The position numbers and the translations under genes are program-made. Below the pieces are notes generated by a model. The model had not been told where the DNA came from. It saw only the letters and a program-made list of their open reading frames with translations, and made no database searches. Source: Variovorax sp. 54 (GTDB lineage Bacteria > Pseudomonadota > Gammaproteobacteria > Burkholderiales > Burkholderiaceae_C). Taken from it: a stretch of DNA of 64,000 bases. Below are positions 53,661-63,249 of the stretch, in pieces; the first letter of the stretch is position 1, and each line of letters opens with the position of its first letter. The stretch spans positions 1,612,001 through 1,676,000 of the forward strand of contig NZ_PEFF01000001.1 of the NCBI RefSeq assembly GCF_002754375.1. Direction: 5' to 3'.

Positions 53661-55733
53661 TCAGTGGGCGGCGGACGAGGCCACGCCCATCGGCTCGAAC
53701 GGCGTCTCTTGCGTGGTCGGCCGGTTGACCGCGCGGGCCGCGAAGCAGGCCTTGATGCTGTAGACCAGCACGCTCAGCACCACGAAGATGAAGAGCGCGC
53801 ACAACGCGGCATCGAGCCGGTCGTTGAAGACGATGCGCGACATGGCTTCGGGCGTCTTGGCCGGCGCAATCAGCACGCCGTTGGCCAGGCCGTCGGCGTA
53901 CTTGGCAGCGTGCGACAGGAAGCCGATCTTCGGATCGCTCGAGAAGATCTTCTGCCAGCCCGCCGTCAGCGTGCAGGCCAGCAGCCACACGGCCGGCGCC
54001 GCCGCGACCCAGGCGTAGCGCTCGCGCTTCATGCGAAACAGCACGACCACGCCCAGCATCAGCGCCACCGCGGCCAGCATCTGGTTGGAGATGCCGAACA
54101 GCGGCCACAGCGTGTTGATGCCGCCCAGCGGATCGACCACGCCCTGGTACAGGAAGTAGCCCCAGGCCGACACGCACAGCGCGGTGGCGATCAGGTTGGC
54201 CGGCAGCGAGTCGGTGCGCTTGAGCGCGGGCACGAAGCTGCCCAGCAGGTCCTGCAGCATGAAGCGGCCGGCGCGCGTGCCGGCGTCCACCGCGGTGAGG
54301 ATGAACAGCGCCTCGAACAGGATCGCGAAGTGGTACCAGAAGGCCATCATGGCCTGCCCGCCGATCACCTGGTGAAGGATGTGGGCCATGCCCACGGCCA
54401 GCGTCGGCGCGCCGCCGGTGCGCCCGAGGATGGTGGTCTCGCCCACGTCCTTGGCCGTCTGCAGCAGCATCTCGGGCGTGACCACGAAGCCCCAGCCCGA
54501 AATGGTGGCGGCGGCCTGTTGCACCGTGGTGCCGACGAGCGCGCCCGGGCTGTTCATCGCGAAGTAGATGCCCGGCTCGATGCACGAGGCCGCCACCAGC
54601 GCCATCACGGCGACGAACGACTCGGCCAGCATGCCGCCGTAGCCGATGAAGCGCGCGTGGCGCTCGTTGTCGAGCATCTTGGGTGTGGTGCCCGAAGAGA
54701 TCAGCGCGTGAAAGCCCGACACAGCGCCGCAGGCGATGGTGATGAACAGGAACGGGAACATGCTGCCCGACCACACCGGGCCGTTGCCCTGTGCAAACTG
54801 CGTGAGGGCGGGCATCTGCAGCGTGGGCATCACGACCACGATGCCGATGGCCAGCGCGATGATCGTGCCGATCTTCAGGAAGGTCGACAGGTAGTCGCGC
54901 GGCGCCAGCAGCAGCCACACCGGCAGGCTGGCGGCCACGAAGCCGTAGCCCACGAGCATCCAGGTGAGCGCCTTGCCGTCGAAGGTGAAGGCCGGACCCC
55001 ACACCGGATCCTGGCTGACCCACTGGCCGCCGAAGATGGCTGCCATGAGCAGCACGAAGCCGATCACCGACACCTCGCCGATGCGGCCCGGGCGGATGTA
55101 GCGCAGGTACACGCCCATGAACAGCGCCACGGGAATCGTCGCGGCCACCGTGAAGCTGCCCCACGGCGATTCGGCCAGCGCCTTCACCACGATGAGGGCC
55201 AGCACCGCCAGGATGATGATCATGATCATGAAGGTGCCGAACAGCGCGATCATGCCGGGCACCACGCCCATCTCCTGCTTGACCAGGTCGCCCAGTGAGC
55301 GGCCGTCGCGGCGCGTGGAGATGAACAGGATGATGAAGTCCTGCACCGCCCCCGCGAACACCACGCCCGCCAGCACCCACAGCAAACCGGGCAGGTAGCC
55401 CATCTGCGCGGCGAGCACCGGGCCCACCAGCGGACCGGCGCCCGCAATGGCCGCGAAGTGGTGGCCGAACAGCACGTTCTTGTCGGTCGGCACGTAGTCC
55501 AGGCCGTCGTTGTGGCGGTGCGCGGGCGTCTTGCGGTTGGCATCGAGCCCCAGCACCTTGTCGGCGATGAACAGGCTGTAGTAGCGGTAGGCGATCAGGT
55601 AGGTGCAGAGCGCGGCGGTCACGACCCACAGGGCGTTGATGCTTTCCCCCCGGCTCAGGGCGACGGTGCCCAGCGCAAAAGCGCCGAGCACGGCCACGGC
55701 CAGCCACACCAGATGGCGGCGAATGTTAGGCAT
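53661..55733 (-). CDS. cstA: Carbon starvation protein CstA family transporter
   Basis: 690 residues with about 16-18 hydrophobic segments. Motifs: [20 protein letters not shown] near residue 72, [20 protein letters not shown] near 93, and [14 protein letters not shown] and [20 protein letters not shown] (about 349) typical of CstA/BtsT. These import pyruvate or peptides in nutrient limitation. Paired with YbdD. A CRP-like palindrome lies 167 bp upstream. Confidence 0.94.
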   Translation of the reverse strand: MPNIRRHLVWLAVAVLGAFALGTVALSRGESINALWVVTAALCTYLIAYRYYSLFIADKVLGLDANRKTPAHRHNDGLDYVPTDKNVLFGHHFAAIAGAGPLVGPVLAAQMGYLPGLLWVLAGVVFAGAVQDFIILFISTRRDGRSLGDLVKQEMGVVPGMIALFGTFMIMIIILAVLALIVVKALAESPWGSFTVAATIPVALFMGVYLRYIRPGRIGEVSVIGFVLLMAAIFGGQWVSQDPVWGPAFTFDGKALTWMLVGYGFVAASLPVWLLLAPRDYLSTFLKIGTIIALAIGIVVVMPTLQMPALTQFAQGNGPVWSGSMFPFLFITIACGAVSGFHALISSGTTPKMLDNERHARFIGYGGMLAESFVAVMALVAASCIEPGIYFAMNSPGALVGTTVQQAAATISGWGFVVTPEMLLQTAKDVGETTILGRTGGAPTLAVGMAHILHQVIGGQAMMAFWYHFAILFEALFILTAVDAGTRAGRFMLQDLLGSFVPALKRTDSLPANLIATALCVSAWGYFLYQGVVDPLGGINTLWPLFGISNQMLAAVALMLGVVVLFRMKRERYAWVAAAPAVWLLACTLTAGWQKIFSSDPKIGFLSHAAKYADGLANGVLIAPAKTPEAMSRIVFNDRLDAALCALFIFVVLSVLVYSIKACFAARAVNRPTTQETPFEPMGVASSAAH

Positions 55734-55899
55734 GCGTATGTCTCCTCGATATGAACCGGGCGAGTGTTCCCCGCCCGCCGCGCAGCCGCATCCGTCGCAC
55801 TGCGTGGGCCGGGCGGGTGGAATTGCCTAATGGATAACCCCTAAACACCTCTTGCAGGGCCCTCGTCGACGGCGCCATGAAGCGTTTGTATTTACGTTA

Positions 55900-55933
55900 A
55901 ATGTGATAAATTCACATTCAATAACAATGTGAA
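55900..55933. promoter_or_regulatory. Triple palindromic operator between cstA and pilE
   Basis: AATGTGA (55900-55906), TCACATT (55912-55918) and AATGTGAA (55926-55933) form two inverted repeats sharing the middle arm, with 5- and 7-bp spacers. It resembles CRP/Vfr half-sites TGTGA/TCACA but with 5 rather than 6 bp in the first. It lies 21-54 bp before the pilE ATG, and 167 bp before cstA. Confidence 0.55.
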
Positions 55934-55953
55934 ACAACTCTGACGAGTCCACG

Positions 55954-56358
55954 ATGACCCAGCATTCGCAGGCGCGCACAAGCGGCGGCTTCACATTGAT
56001 CGAGGTCATGATCACGGTGGCCATCGTGGCCATCCTGGCGTCGATCGCCCTGCCCAATTACCGGCAGTACGTCATCCGTTCGAAGCGCTCGGCGGCCCAG
56101 GCGCAGATGATGGACATCGCCAACCGGCAGCAGCAGTTCCTCATTGCCAACCGCAGCTACGCCGACAAGACGGCGCTGACCGCCAGTGGCTACGGCCTGC
56201 CCGCCGAGGTCTCTGGCAACTACAGCTACGACGTCGCGCTTCAGGCCTCCGGCCCGCCCACCTTCACGATCACCTTCACCGCAATCGGCAACCAGCAAAG
56301 CGACGGCAACCTCGGACTCACCAGCGAAGGCGTGAAGACGCCGGCCAACAAATGGTGA
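55954..56358 (+). CDS. pilE: Type IV pilin protein PilE
   Basis: 134 residues. Class III signal: short leader SGG then FTLIEVMITVAIVAILASIA, with the Gly-Phe cleavage and Glu5. The globular part is short and ends GLTSEGVKTPANKW. This is a minor-pilin PilE form, not the main PilA. It begins the operon and overlaps pilV by 7 nt. Confidence 0.9.
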   Translation: MTQHSQARTSGGFTLIEVMITVAIVAILASIALPNYRQYVIRSKRSAAQAQMMDIANRQQQFLIANRSYADKTALTASGYGLPAEVSGNYSYDVALQASGPPTFTITFTAIGNQQSDGNLGLTSEGVKTPANKW

Positions 56359-56912
56359 GCGCCCCCTTGCAGCGCCAGCGCGGCACCACGCTGATCGAAG
56401 TGCTGGTGACCCTGCTCGTCCTGGCCTTCGGCCTGTTCGGCCTCGTGGGGCTGCAGGCCCGGTTGCAGGCCTCCGAGATGGAGTCGTACCAGCGCTCGCA
56501 GGCGCTGATCCTGCTCAACGACATGGCCAGCCGCATCGCCATCAACCGCCGGGTGGCGGCCAGCTACGCCACCAGCGCACCGCTGGGCGGAACCGATGCC
56601 TGCCCGACCGGCACCGGCACGCGCCAGCAGATCGACGCCAGGGAATGGTGCAACGCACTGCAGGGCGCCGCCGAGTTCTCGGGCAACGACAAGCTGGGCA
56701 CCGTGATCGGCGGGCGCGGCTGCGTGGAAGACATGGGCCACAACGAGTACCTCGTCACCGTCGCCTGGCAGGGCCTCGGACCGATCTCGGCGCCGCCGGC
56801 CGGCGTGGCCTGCGGCAAGGACCTCTACGACGGGGGCACCGGTTCAAAGTGCATCAACGACCTGTGCCGCCGCACCGTGACCACGCTCGTGCGCATCGGA
56901 TCGCTCTCATGA
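56352..56912 (+). CDS. pilV: Type IV pilus minor pilin PilV
   Basis: 186 residues with prepilin peptide QRQRGTTLIEVLVTLLVLAF, Gly before Thr rather than Phe. The rest has four Cys (DACP, EWCN, GGRGCVED and others) and ends NDLCRRTVTTLVRIGSLS. Minor pilins prime assembly and carry PilY1. Its stop overlaps pilW start by 4 nt. Confidence 0.88.
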   Translation: MVSAPLQRQRGTTLIEVLVTLLVLAFGLFGLVGLQARLQASEMESYQRSQALILLNDMASRIAINRRVAASYATSAPLGGTDACPTGTGTRQQIDAREWCNALQGAAEFSGNDKLGTVIGGRGCVEDMGHNEYLVTVAWQGLGPISAPPAGVACGKDLYDGGTGSKCINDLCRRTVTTLVRIGSLS

Positions 56913-58054
56913 ACCCGAGGCGCCCGTACTCCGCCGCACGCCGCGCCCAGCGCGGGCTGACGCTGATCGAGCTGATGGTGGCCATCACCATCATGCTCAT
57001 CGTGATGGCCGCGTTGCTCACGCTGTTCCTCAACGTGAGCGGCTCCCAGCGCGAGATGGAACGCGTCAACCGCCAGATCGAAACCGGGCGCCTGAGCATC
57101 TTCGTGCTCGAGAACGAGATCTCCCACGCGGGCTTCTGGGAAAACTACATGCCCGAGTTCGACGACCTCACGGTCAGCGCCGCGCCCACGCACGTGCCCA
57201 CGGGTGCCGTGCCCGACCCGTGCCTGGCCTACTCGGCCGCGAACTGGACCGAGGACTACAAGCGCCAGCTGCTCGACCTGCCCGTGCAGGTCTACGACAG
57301 CGTGCCCGTCACCTGCACCGACCTGCTCACGCACAAGAAGGCCAACACCGACGTCCTCGTGGTTCGCCACGCCGAAACCTGCCTGCCCGGCACGCCCCAC
57401 TGCGATGCCGACGTGGCCGGTGCGATGTACTTCCAGTCGTCGCTGTGCGGCACGCAAAAGCCCTCGTCGTTCGACCTCTCGACGGGCGCTTTCGACCAGA
57501 TGTTCCTCAAGGACTGCACCACCCCTTCGCCCAAACGCAAGCTGGTGACCGACATCTACTACGTGCGCGACTACGCCGAGACCGTGGGCGACGGCGTGCC
57601 CACGCTGGCGCGCTCGCGCTTCGACCTGGTGGGCGGCACGCTGGCGCAGCAGCCGCCCACGCCGCTCATCGAAGGCGTCGAGGGCTTTCGCGTCGAGCTC
57701 GGCCTGGACACGCTGAGCAAGACCGGCGCCGCCGTCAACTACGTCCAGGCCATCGCCTGGGCCGACCCGGCGAACAAGTCGACGCCGTCCAACCGCGGCG
57801 ACGGCAGCCCCGACGGCGCCTTCGTGCACTGCAGCACCGCCTCGGCCTGCACCGCCGACCAGTTGGTCAACGTGGTGGCCGTGAAGCTGTACGTGCTCGC
57901 GCGCGCCGCCGCCATCTCGCCGGGCCACACCGACACGCGCACCTACCAGATGGGCGCCGCGACGCTGGGGCCGTTCAACGACCACTACAAGCGGCACGCG
58001 TTCGCGACCACCGTGCGCCTGACCAACGTCACCGGCCGGAGGGAAACGCCATGA
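56909..58054 (+). CDS. pilW: Type IV pilus minor pilin PilW
   Basis: 381 residues. Prepilin motif AQRGLTLIELMVAITIMLIV with Gly-Leu cleavage and Glu5. A long globular domain follows with Cys-rich stretches (HAETCLPGTPHCDADVAG) and the C-terminal VRLTNVTGRRETP. It is in the pilin operon and has a 4-nt overlap with pilX. Larger than most PilW, mainly in the disulfide-containing middle. Confidence 0.88.
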   Translation: MNPRRPYSAARRAQRGLTLIELMVAITIMLIVMAALLTLFLNVSGSQREMERVNRQIETGRLSIFVLENEISHAGFWENYMPEFDDLTVSAAPTHVPTGAVPDPCLAYSAANWTEDYKRQLLDLPVQVYDSVPVTCTDLLTHKKANTDVLVVRHAETCLPGTPHCDADVAGAMYFQSSLCGTQKPSSFDLSTGAFDQMFLKDCTTPSPKRKLVTDIYYVRDYAETVGDGVPTLARSRFDLVGGTLAQQPPTPLIEGVEGFRVELGLDTLSKTGAAVNYVQAIAWADPANKSTPSNRGDGSPDGAFVHCSTASACTADQLVNVVAVKLYVLARAAAISPGHTDTRTYQMGAATLGPFNDHYKRHAFATTVRLTNVTGRRETP

Positions 58055-58653
58055 AGCCACGCGCCCCGTCCGCCGCCGCAGTCGCCACCCAGCGCGGCGC
58101 CGCGCTGATCATCGGGATGATCATGCTGCTGCTGATCACGCTCGTGGTCACCGCCGCCTTCAACCTCAGCGGCGCCAACCTCAAGGCCGTGGGCAACCTG
58201 CAGACCCGCAACGAAGCCGTGGCCGCCGCCAACCGCGCGATCGAGGAAGTCGCGGCCAGCCTGCTGGTGCCCGGCAGCGACGGCACGCCGTCGCTCGCGC
58301 CGCCGCAGGGCACCGTGAGCATGGTCGACATCAACAACGACGGCGTGGACGACTACAAGGTCACCATCGCCCCGCCCGTGTGCGTGCGCGCCACCAAGGC
58401 GGTCGACAGCGGCGGCGGCGGCAGCGCGGGCCCGGGCGGCATCACCGGCGGCGCGTCCAGCAGCGGCTCGGGCCTGGGCGCCCTGCCCGACCAGTACAAC
58501 GCCGTGTGGGACATCAGCACCACCGTGACCGACGTCACCGCCGGCGCCACCGGCGCCACGACCTCCGTGCGCCAGGGCGTGCGGGCGCTGCTCAACAAGG
58601 CGCAGTTCGATGCGCTGTGCGCGCCGCCGCCGGCCGCACCAGTCTCCCCTTGA
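58051..58653 (+). CDS. pilX: Type IV pilus minor pilin PilX
   Basis: 200 residues. N-terminal QRGAALIIGMIMLLLITLVV, then NEAVAAANRAIEE, typical PilX. The mid-region has a DINNDGVDDYKV calcium-type loop and a Gly/Ser-rich segment (about 125-145, SGGGGSAGPGGITGGASSSG). The end is CAPPPAAPVSP. PilX lacks the usual Glu5 and forms part of the priming complex with PilY1. Confidence 0.87.
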   Translation: MKPRAPSAAAVATQRGAALIIGMIMLLLITLVVTAAFNLSGANLKAVGNLQTRNEAVAAANRAIEEVAASLLVPGSDGTPSLAPPQGTVSMVDINNDGVDDYKVTIAPPVCVRATKAVDSGGGGSAGPGGITGGASSSGSGLGALPDQYNAVWDISTTVTDVTAGATGATTSVRQGVRALLNKAQFDALCAPPPAAPVSP

Positions 58654-58679
58654 ACCACGACGATGAACGGGTCCCCGCC

Positions 58680-61600
58680 ATGACAAGGAAACTACTCACC
58701 ACGCTGTGGGCCGCCGTGCTGCTCGCGTTGCCGCTGCAGGCCGCGCAGGCGGAGGACATCGACCTCTTCGTGGGCTACAACCCCAGCGCCACGCAGGCCC
58801 CGAACGTGCTGTTCGTGCTGGACAACACGGCCAACTGGAACCAGCCCTTCACGGCCGAACTCAACGCGCTCGCCAGCGCCTTCGAAAGCCTGAAGGCCGA
58901 CAAGTTCAAGGTCGGCCTGATGATGTTCACCGAGACCGGCCAGGGCAACTCGAACAGCGACGGCGGCTACGTGCGCGCTGCGGTGCGCACGCTCGACGAC
59001 GGCACCAAGCTCAAGTACGGCGCCATGATCCGCAGCCTCGACAAGCTCGGCGACAAGTCCAACGGCGGCAAGGCCGGCAAGACCATGGCCGAGGTCTACC
59101 GCTACCTGGCCAGCGCCGCGCCCATCGCCGGCAACGGCAAGGTCAAGGCCGACTTCACCGGCAACGTGAGCGGCACCGCGGCGTCGAAGGCCATCTACGC
59201 GCTGACGCGCAACGCGCTCGCCAGCGCCAATGCCAGCACCTACGTCGGCCCGAGCACCGAGAACTGCATCGGCACCTTCGTCATCTACATCAGCAACGGC
59301 GCGGCGCAGGACAACAACAACGACAGCAAGCTCTCCAGCGACGCCTTGCGCGCCGCCGGCGGCGACACGACGCAGATCACGCTCACCCCCAGCGGCTCGC
59401 AGGACAGCATGGCCGACGAGTGGGCGCGCTTTCTGCAGACCAGCATGGGCGTGAAGGTCTACACCATCGAGGCCGCCAAGGCCGAGCAGGGCCAGGGCCC
59501 GGGCTGGAGCGCGCTGCTGCAGAGCATGGCCACGCAGAGCAAGGGCGAGTACTACGACCTCACGACCAAGCCCCAGCTCGGCGCCGCGCTCGGCGAGGCG
59601 CTGGACGACATCTTCAGCAAGATCCAGTCGATCAACAGCGTGTTCTCCTCGGTGAGCCTGCCCGTTAGCGTGAACACCCAGGGCACCTACCTGAACCAGG
59701 TGTTCGTCGGCATGTTCCGCCCCGACGAGAACGCGCTCCCGCGCTGGAACGGCAACCTCAAGCAATACAAGCTCGGGCTGGACAGCAGCAGCCAGCTGAT
59801 CCTGCAGGACGCGGACGACAAGAACGCCGTCAACAACCAGACCGGCTTCATCGCGCCCTGCGCGCGCAGCTTCTGGACACCGGCCGCCAGCGACAGCGAC
59901 GCCTACTGGAGCTTCCGGCCGTCCGGCGACTGCCTCAAGAAGGAAGCCGCGGACAGCCCCGACGGCAACGTGGTCGAAAAAGGCGCACAGGGCTACATGC
60001 TGCGCGGCGTCGTGCCCGCCGTGCGCAACATGAAGACCTGCGCGGCGGGCGGCTGCACCGCACTCACCACCTTCGATGACGGCAACACGGCCATCACCAT
60101 GGCCGCACTGGGTGTCGCCGCCACCACCGACCGCACCAAGCTCATCAACTGGGCGCGCGGCCTGGACAACAAGGGCGACGAGAAGCCCGACGCCCAGGGC
60201 AACCCGGTGCCCTCGAGCGCCATGCGCCCCTCGGTGCACGGCGACGTGGTGCACTCGCGGCCGGTGGCCATCAACTACGGCACCGACGCCTCGCCCCAGG
60301 TGGTGGTGTTCTACGGCGGCAACGACGGCGTGCTGCGCGCCATCAACGGCAATCGCAACACGGCCATCGGCGGAGCCGCGGCCGGCTCCGAGCTGTGGTC
60401 GTTCATGCCACCCGAGTTCTACGGCAGCCTCAAGCGGCTGTACGACAACACCACGCGCGTCAACTTCCCCGGCCTGCCGGTCAGCCTGGGCGCGGTGGCG
60501 CCCAAGCCTTACGGCATGGACGGCGCGGTGGCCGCGTACCGCCAGGGCAGCAACGCCTGGCTCTACGCCAGCATGCGCCGCGGCGGCCGGCTGGTCTACG
60601 CCTTCGACGTTTCCTCGCCCGCCGCGCCCACGCTCAAGTGGCGCAAGGGCTGCCCCAACCAGGGCGACGACACCGGCTGCGACACCGGCTTCGACGGCAT
60701 CGGCCAGACCTGGTCGGCGCCAAAGGTGCTGCGCGCCACCGGCTACGGCAGCGGCAACAGCCCGCTGCTGGTGTTCGGCGGCGGCTACGACAAGTGCGAA
60801 GACGTCGACACCAACAGCGCCGCCCAGGCCTGCGGCAGCGGCGTGAAGGGCAACCGCATCTACGTGCTCGACGCCGACACCGGCGCGCAGCTCAAGGTGT
60901 TCACTACCGCGCGCCCCGTGGTGGGCGAAGTGACGGTTCTCACCGACGCCCTGGGCATCGCCACCATCGCCTACGCCGCCGACCTGGGCGGCAACGTCTA
61001 CCGCATCGCCATCGGCAGCGCAGCGCCCTCCGCCTGGACCCTGACCCAGATCGCCTCGCTCGGCTGCGACACCGTGACCACCTGCACGCCCAACCGCAAG
61101 TTCATGTTCGGCCCCGACGTGGTGACGGACAACGGCGCCTACGTCGTGCTGCTGGGTTCGGGCGACCGCGAGAAGCCGCTGCGCTACTACAACGTCGCGC
61201 TCGGCGTGGCCAACCGCTTCTACATGCTGGTCGACAAGCCCACCGACGCCACCTGGCTGACCAGCGAGGCCGACCGCTGCGGCACCGGCAACGGCCTGCT
61301 GTGTCACGCCTCGCTGCAGGCCATCACCGACAGCAGCACGCCGACCTCGTCCGACCTCGCCACCAAGAAGGGCTGGTACCTCGGGCTCGCCGCGGGTGAA
61401 CAGGTCGTGACGGGTTCGGTGACCGCCTACGGCACCACCACCTTCAACACCCACACGCCCACCAACCCCAACACGCAGTCGTGCCGCGCCGACCTCGGCA
61501 CCGCGCGGGTCTACAACGTGTCGTACGTCAACGCGGCCGCCCAGGGCACCAACGGACGCTTCCAGAACGTGGTGGGCGGCGGCCTCGCGCCCACGCCGGT

Positions 61601-61748
61601 CGTGGGCCGCGTGCAGCTCGACGGCGGCGGCATGCGCGACGTGGTGATCGGCGCCAACCCCGACTCCTTCCTCAGCCCCAAGGGCACCGCGCCCAAGGCC
61701 GCGTTCAAGCAGCCCAAGGGCCGGGTCTACTGGTTCATCCAGAAGTAA
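58680..61748 (+). CDS. pilY1: Pilus tip-associated adhesin PilY1
   Basis: 1022 residues. Signal peptide RKLLTTLWAAVLLALPLQAA then QAED. N-terminal VWA-like part: VLFVLDNTANWNQPF (about 40), VGLMMFTETGQGNSN. The C-terminal half is a beta-propeller with VVFYGGNDGVLRAINGN and RRGGRLVYAFDV. PilY1 sits at the pilus tip with the minor pilins and senses surface contact. It is in normal order after pilX and before a FimT/GspH protein. Confidence 0.92.
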   Translation: MTRKLLTTLWAAVLLALPLQAAQAEDIDLFVGYNPSATQAPNVLFVLDNTANWNQPFTAELNALASAFESLKADKFKVGLMMFTETGQGNSNSDGGYVRAAVRTLDDGTKLKYGAMIRSLDKLGDKSNGGKAGKTMAEVYRYLASAAPIAGNGKVKADFTGNVSGTAASKAIYALTRNALASANASTYVGPSTENCIGTFVIYISNGAAQDNNNDSKLSSDALRAAGGDTTQITLTPSGSQDSMADEWARFLQTSMGVKVYTIEAAKAEQGQGPGWSALLQSMATQSKGEYYDLTTKPQLGAALGEALDDIFSKIQSINSVFSSVSLPVSVNTQGTYLNQVFVGMFRPDENALPRWNGNLKQYKLGLDSSSQLILQDADDKNAVNNQTGFIAPCARSFWTPAASDSDAYWSFRPSGDCLKKEAADSPDGNVVEKGAQGYMLRGVVPAVRNMKTCAAGGCTALTTFDDGNTAITMAALGVAATTDRTKLINWARGLDNKGDEKPDAQGNPVPSSAMRPSVHGDVVHSRPVAINYGTDASPQVVVFYGGNDGVLRAINGNRNTAIGGAAAGSELWSFMPPEFYGSLKRLYDNTTRVNFPGLPVSLGAVAPKPYGMDGAVAAYRQGSNAWLYASMRRGGRLVYAFDVSSPAAPTLKWRKGCPNQGDDTGCDTGFDGIGQTWSAPKVLRATGYGSGNSPLLVFGGGYDKCEDVDTNSAAQACGSGVKGNRIYVLDADTGAQLKVFTTARPVVGEVTVLTDALGIATIAYAADLGGNVYRIAIGSAAPSAWTLTQIASLGCDTVTTCTPNRKFMFGPDVVTDNGAYVVLLGSGDREKPLRYYNVALGVANRFYMLVDKPTDATWLTSEADRCGTGNGLLCHASLQAITDSSTPTSSDLATKKGWYLGLAAGEQVVTGSVTAYGTTTFNTHTPTNPNTQSCRADLGTARVYNVSYVNAAAQGTNGRFQNVVGGGLAPTPVVGRVQLDGGGMRDVVIGANPDSFLSPKGTAPKAAFKQPKGRVYWFIQK

Positions 61749-61765
61749 AGCCGGTGAGCCACCGC

Positions 61766-62284
61766 ATGCGCTACGCCCGCCTTGTCCCCGCCCCTGCGCG
61801 CGGCTTCACGCTCATCGAGCTGATGGTCACGCTGGCCGTGCTGGTGGTGCTGATCGCCATCGCCGTGCCCTCGTTCGACAGCATCCGGCTGTCCACGCGG
61901 CTGAGCAGCTACGCCACCGCACTGGTCGCGGGCACCCAGCTGGCGCGCAGCGAGGCCATCAAGCGCAACGCCCCCATCACCCTGTGCGCCTCGGCCGACG
62001 GCACCAGCTGCAGCACCAACGGGCAATGGGAAGCCGGCTGGATCGTGCGCAGCGACACGCAGGTGCTGCGCGTCGAACCCGCGGCCGCCAGCGGCTACCG
62101 GCTGCGCGAGGCCGGCGGCGCGAGCGCCGTCGTGTTCCAGGCCACCGGCCTGGGCGCCGGCCAGAGTCGCATCACCATCTGCCGCGCCACCCCGAGCGCC
62201 GACCCGTCGCGCGCCGTGGCCATCAGCGCCACGGGGCGCACCACCGTCACCCGGTCGAGCGGCGGCACCTGCGCCGCGACCTGA
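61766..62284 (+). CDS. fimT: FimT/GspH-like pseudopilin
   Basis: 172 residues from ATG 61766; a GTG 12 nt earlier is possible. Prepilin motif ARGFTLIELMVTLAVLVVLI, Gly-Phe cleavage and Glu5. The C-terminal part is the GspH/FimT globular domain with ITLCASADGTSCSTNGQWEA, WIVRSDTQ and ITICRATP. It is the last gene of the minor-pilin operon and may aid DNA uptake or assembly. Confidence 0.88.
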   Translation: MRYARLVPAPARGFTLIELMVTLAVLVVLIAIAVPSFDSIRLSTRLSSYATALVAGTQLARSEAIKRNAPITLCASADGTSCSTNGQWEAGWIVRSDTQVLRVEPAAASGYRLREAGGASAVVFQATGLGAGQSRITICRATPSADPSRAVAISATGRTTVTRSSGGTCAAT

Positions 62285-62406
62285 CCCCGGCGGCGGCCCG
62301 GCGCGCGAACAACGACAATAGCGCCCCGTGGCAAGGCCGGGCGCCGGCCCCGCCTTTCTTCTTTCTTGCTTCGACAACCCTCACCAGGAACAACGCTCCC
62401 GCATAC

Positions 62407-63249
62407 ATGGAACACCGGCTGGACTGGGCCCTTGCCGCCTGCGCTCGCATCCTCAGGCCCGTGGTCCGGCTGGCGCTGGCCATGGGCGTCAAGCACCCGC
62501 ACCTGGAAGCCCTGCTGCGCGACCTGCTCATCGAGGAAGCCCAGCGCACCTGGCGCGGCCAGGGCGTGCCCAAACCCAACCTCAGCCAGATTTCGGTCAC
62601 CACCGGGCTGAACCGCAAGGTCGTCACGGCCAAGGTCCGCGCCACCGTCGACCCGCTGCCCCACACGGAGCTGTCAGCCGCCGCCAAGACTTTTACGTTG
62701 TGGTTACAGATGACCACCGACGACGACACCCTGCGCCGCCTGCCCGTCGTCACCGAGGGTGACGGGCCGTCGTTCGAACGCGTGGCCCGCCTGGCCAGCC
62801 GGGGCAACGTGCACCACCGCACCATCCTCGACGAACTGGTGCGCCTGCAGATGGTGGCCGAAAGCGACGGCACCGCCGAACTCACCGCCGACGGCTTCGT
62901 GCCGGTCGAAGACCTGCAATCGATGCTCGCCTTCCTGGGCGACAACGGCCGAGACCACCTGCTGGCCGCCGTCTCCAACACCCTGGGCGACACGCCCCGC
63001 ATGCTCGAGCGCGCCGTGTACGCGCGCGGGCTCACGATGGCCGACTGCACGGCCATCGAACGCCTCGTGCGCGAACGCTGGGCCGGCCTGCACCACGAGC
63101 TGGCCCGCGAGATGACCCAGGCCGTCGACCGCGCGGCCCCCGAGGCCAAGGCCAAGGCGCGCATCCGCGTCGGCATCTACACGTATTACGAAGACGAAGA
63201 AGGCGCGCCCGCTCCCGGCGCGCCGCACAACAACAAGCCCGCCCCATGA
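62407..63249 (+). CDS. DUF6502 family protein
   Basis: 280 residues, MEHRLDWALAACARILRPVV start. The N-terminal third is helical (EEAQRTWRGQGVPKPNLSQI, SVTTGLNRKVVTAKVRA), resembling a small HTH. The rest is helical, ending in an acidic and Pro-rich tail. No enzyme motif. It is common upstream of a DUF5666 gene in related genomes and overlaps that gene by 4 nt, so the two probably work together. Confidence 0.8.
   Translation: MEHRLDWALAACARILRPVVRLALAMGVKHPHLEALLRDLLIEEAQRTWRGQGVPKPNLSQISVTTGLNRKVVTAKVRATVDPLPHTELSAAAKTFTLWLQMTTDDDTLRRLPVVTEGDGPSFERVARLASRGNVHHRTILDELVRLQMVAESDGTAELTADGFVPVEDLQSMLAFLGDNGRDHLLAAVSNTLGDTPRMLERAVYARGLTMADCTAIERLVRERWAGLHHELAREMTQAVDRAAPEAKAKARIRVGIYTYYEDEEGAPAPGAPHNNKPAP

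Noticed and set aside
53664..55298. 544-codon frame opposite cstA
   Set aside because: His/Arg/Gln/Ala-rich mirror of the transmembrane cstA coding sequence; no ribosome site or family similarity.
55900..55918. Consensus CRP site
   Set aside because: The half-sites are right but the spacer is 5 bp rather than 6, so I report it only as a palindromic operator.
58692..61454. 920-codon minus-strand frame opposite pilY1
   Set aside because: Composition (Val/Ala/His/Arg/Gly) is typical of antisense GC-rich coding; the plus strand has signal peptide and PilY1 domains.
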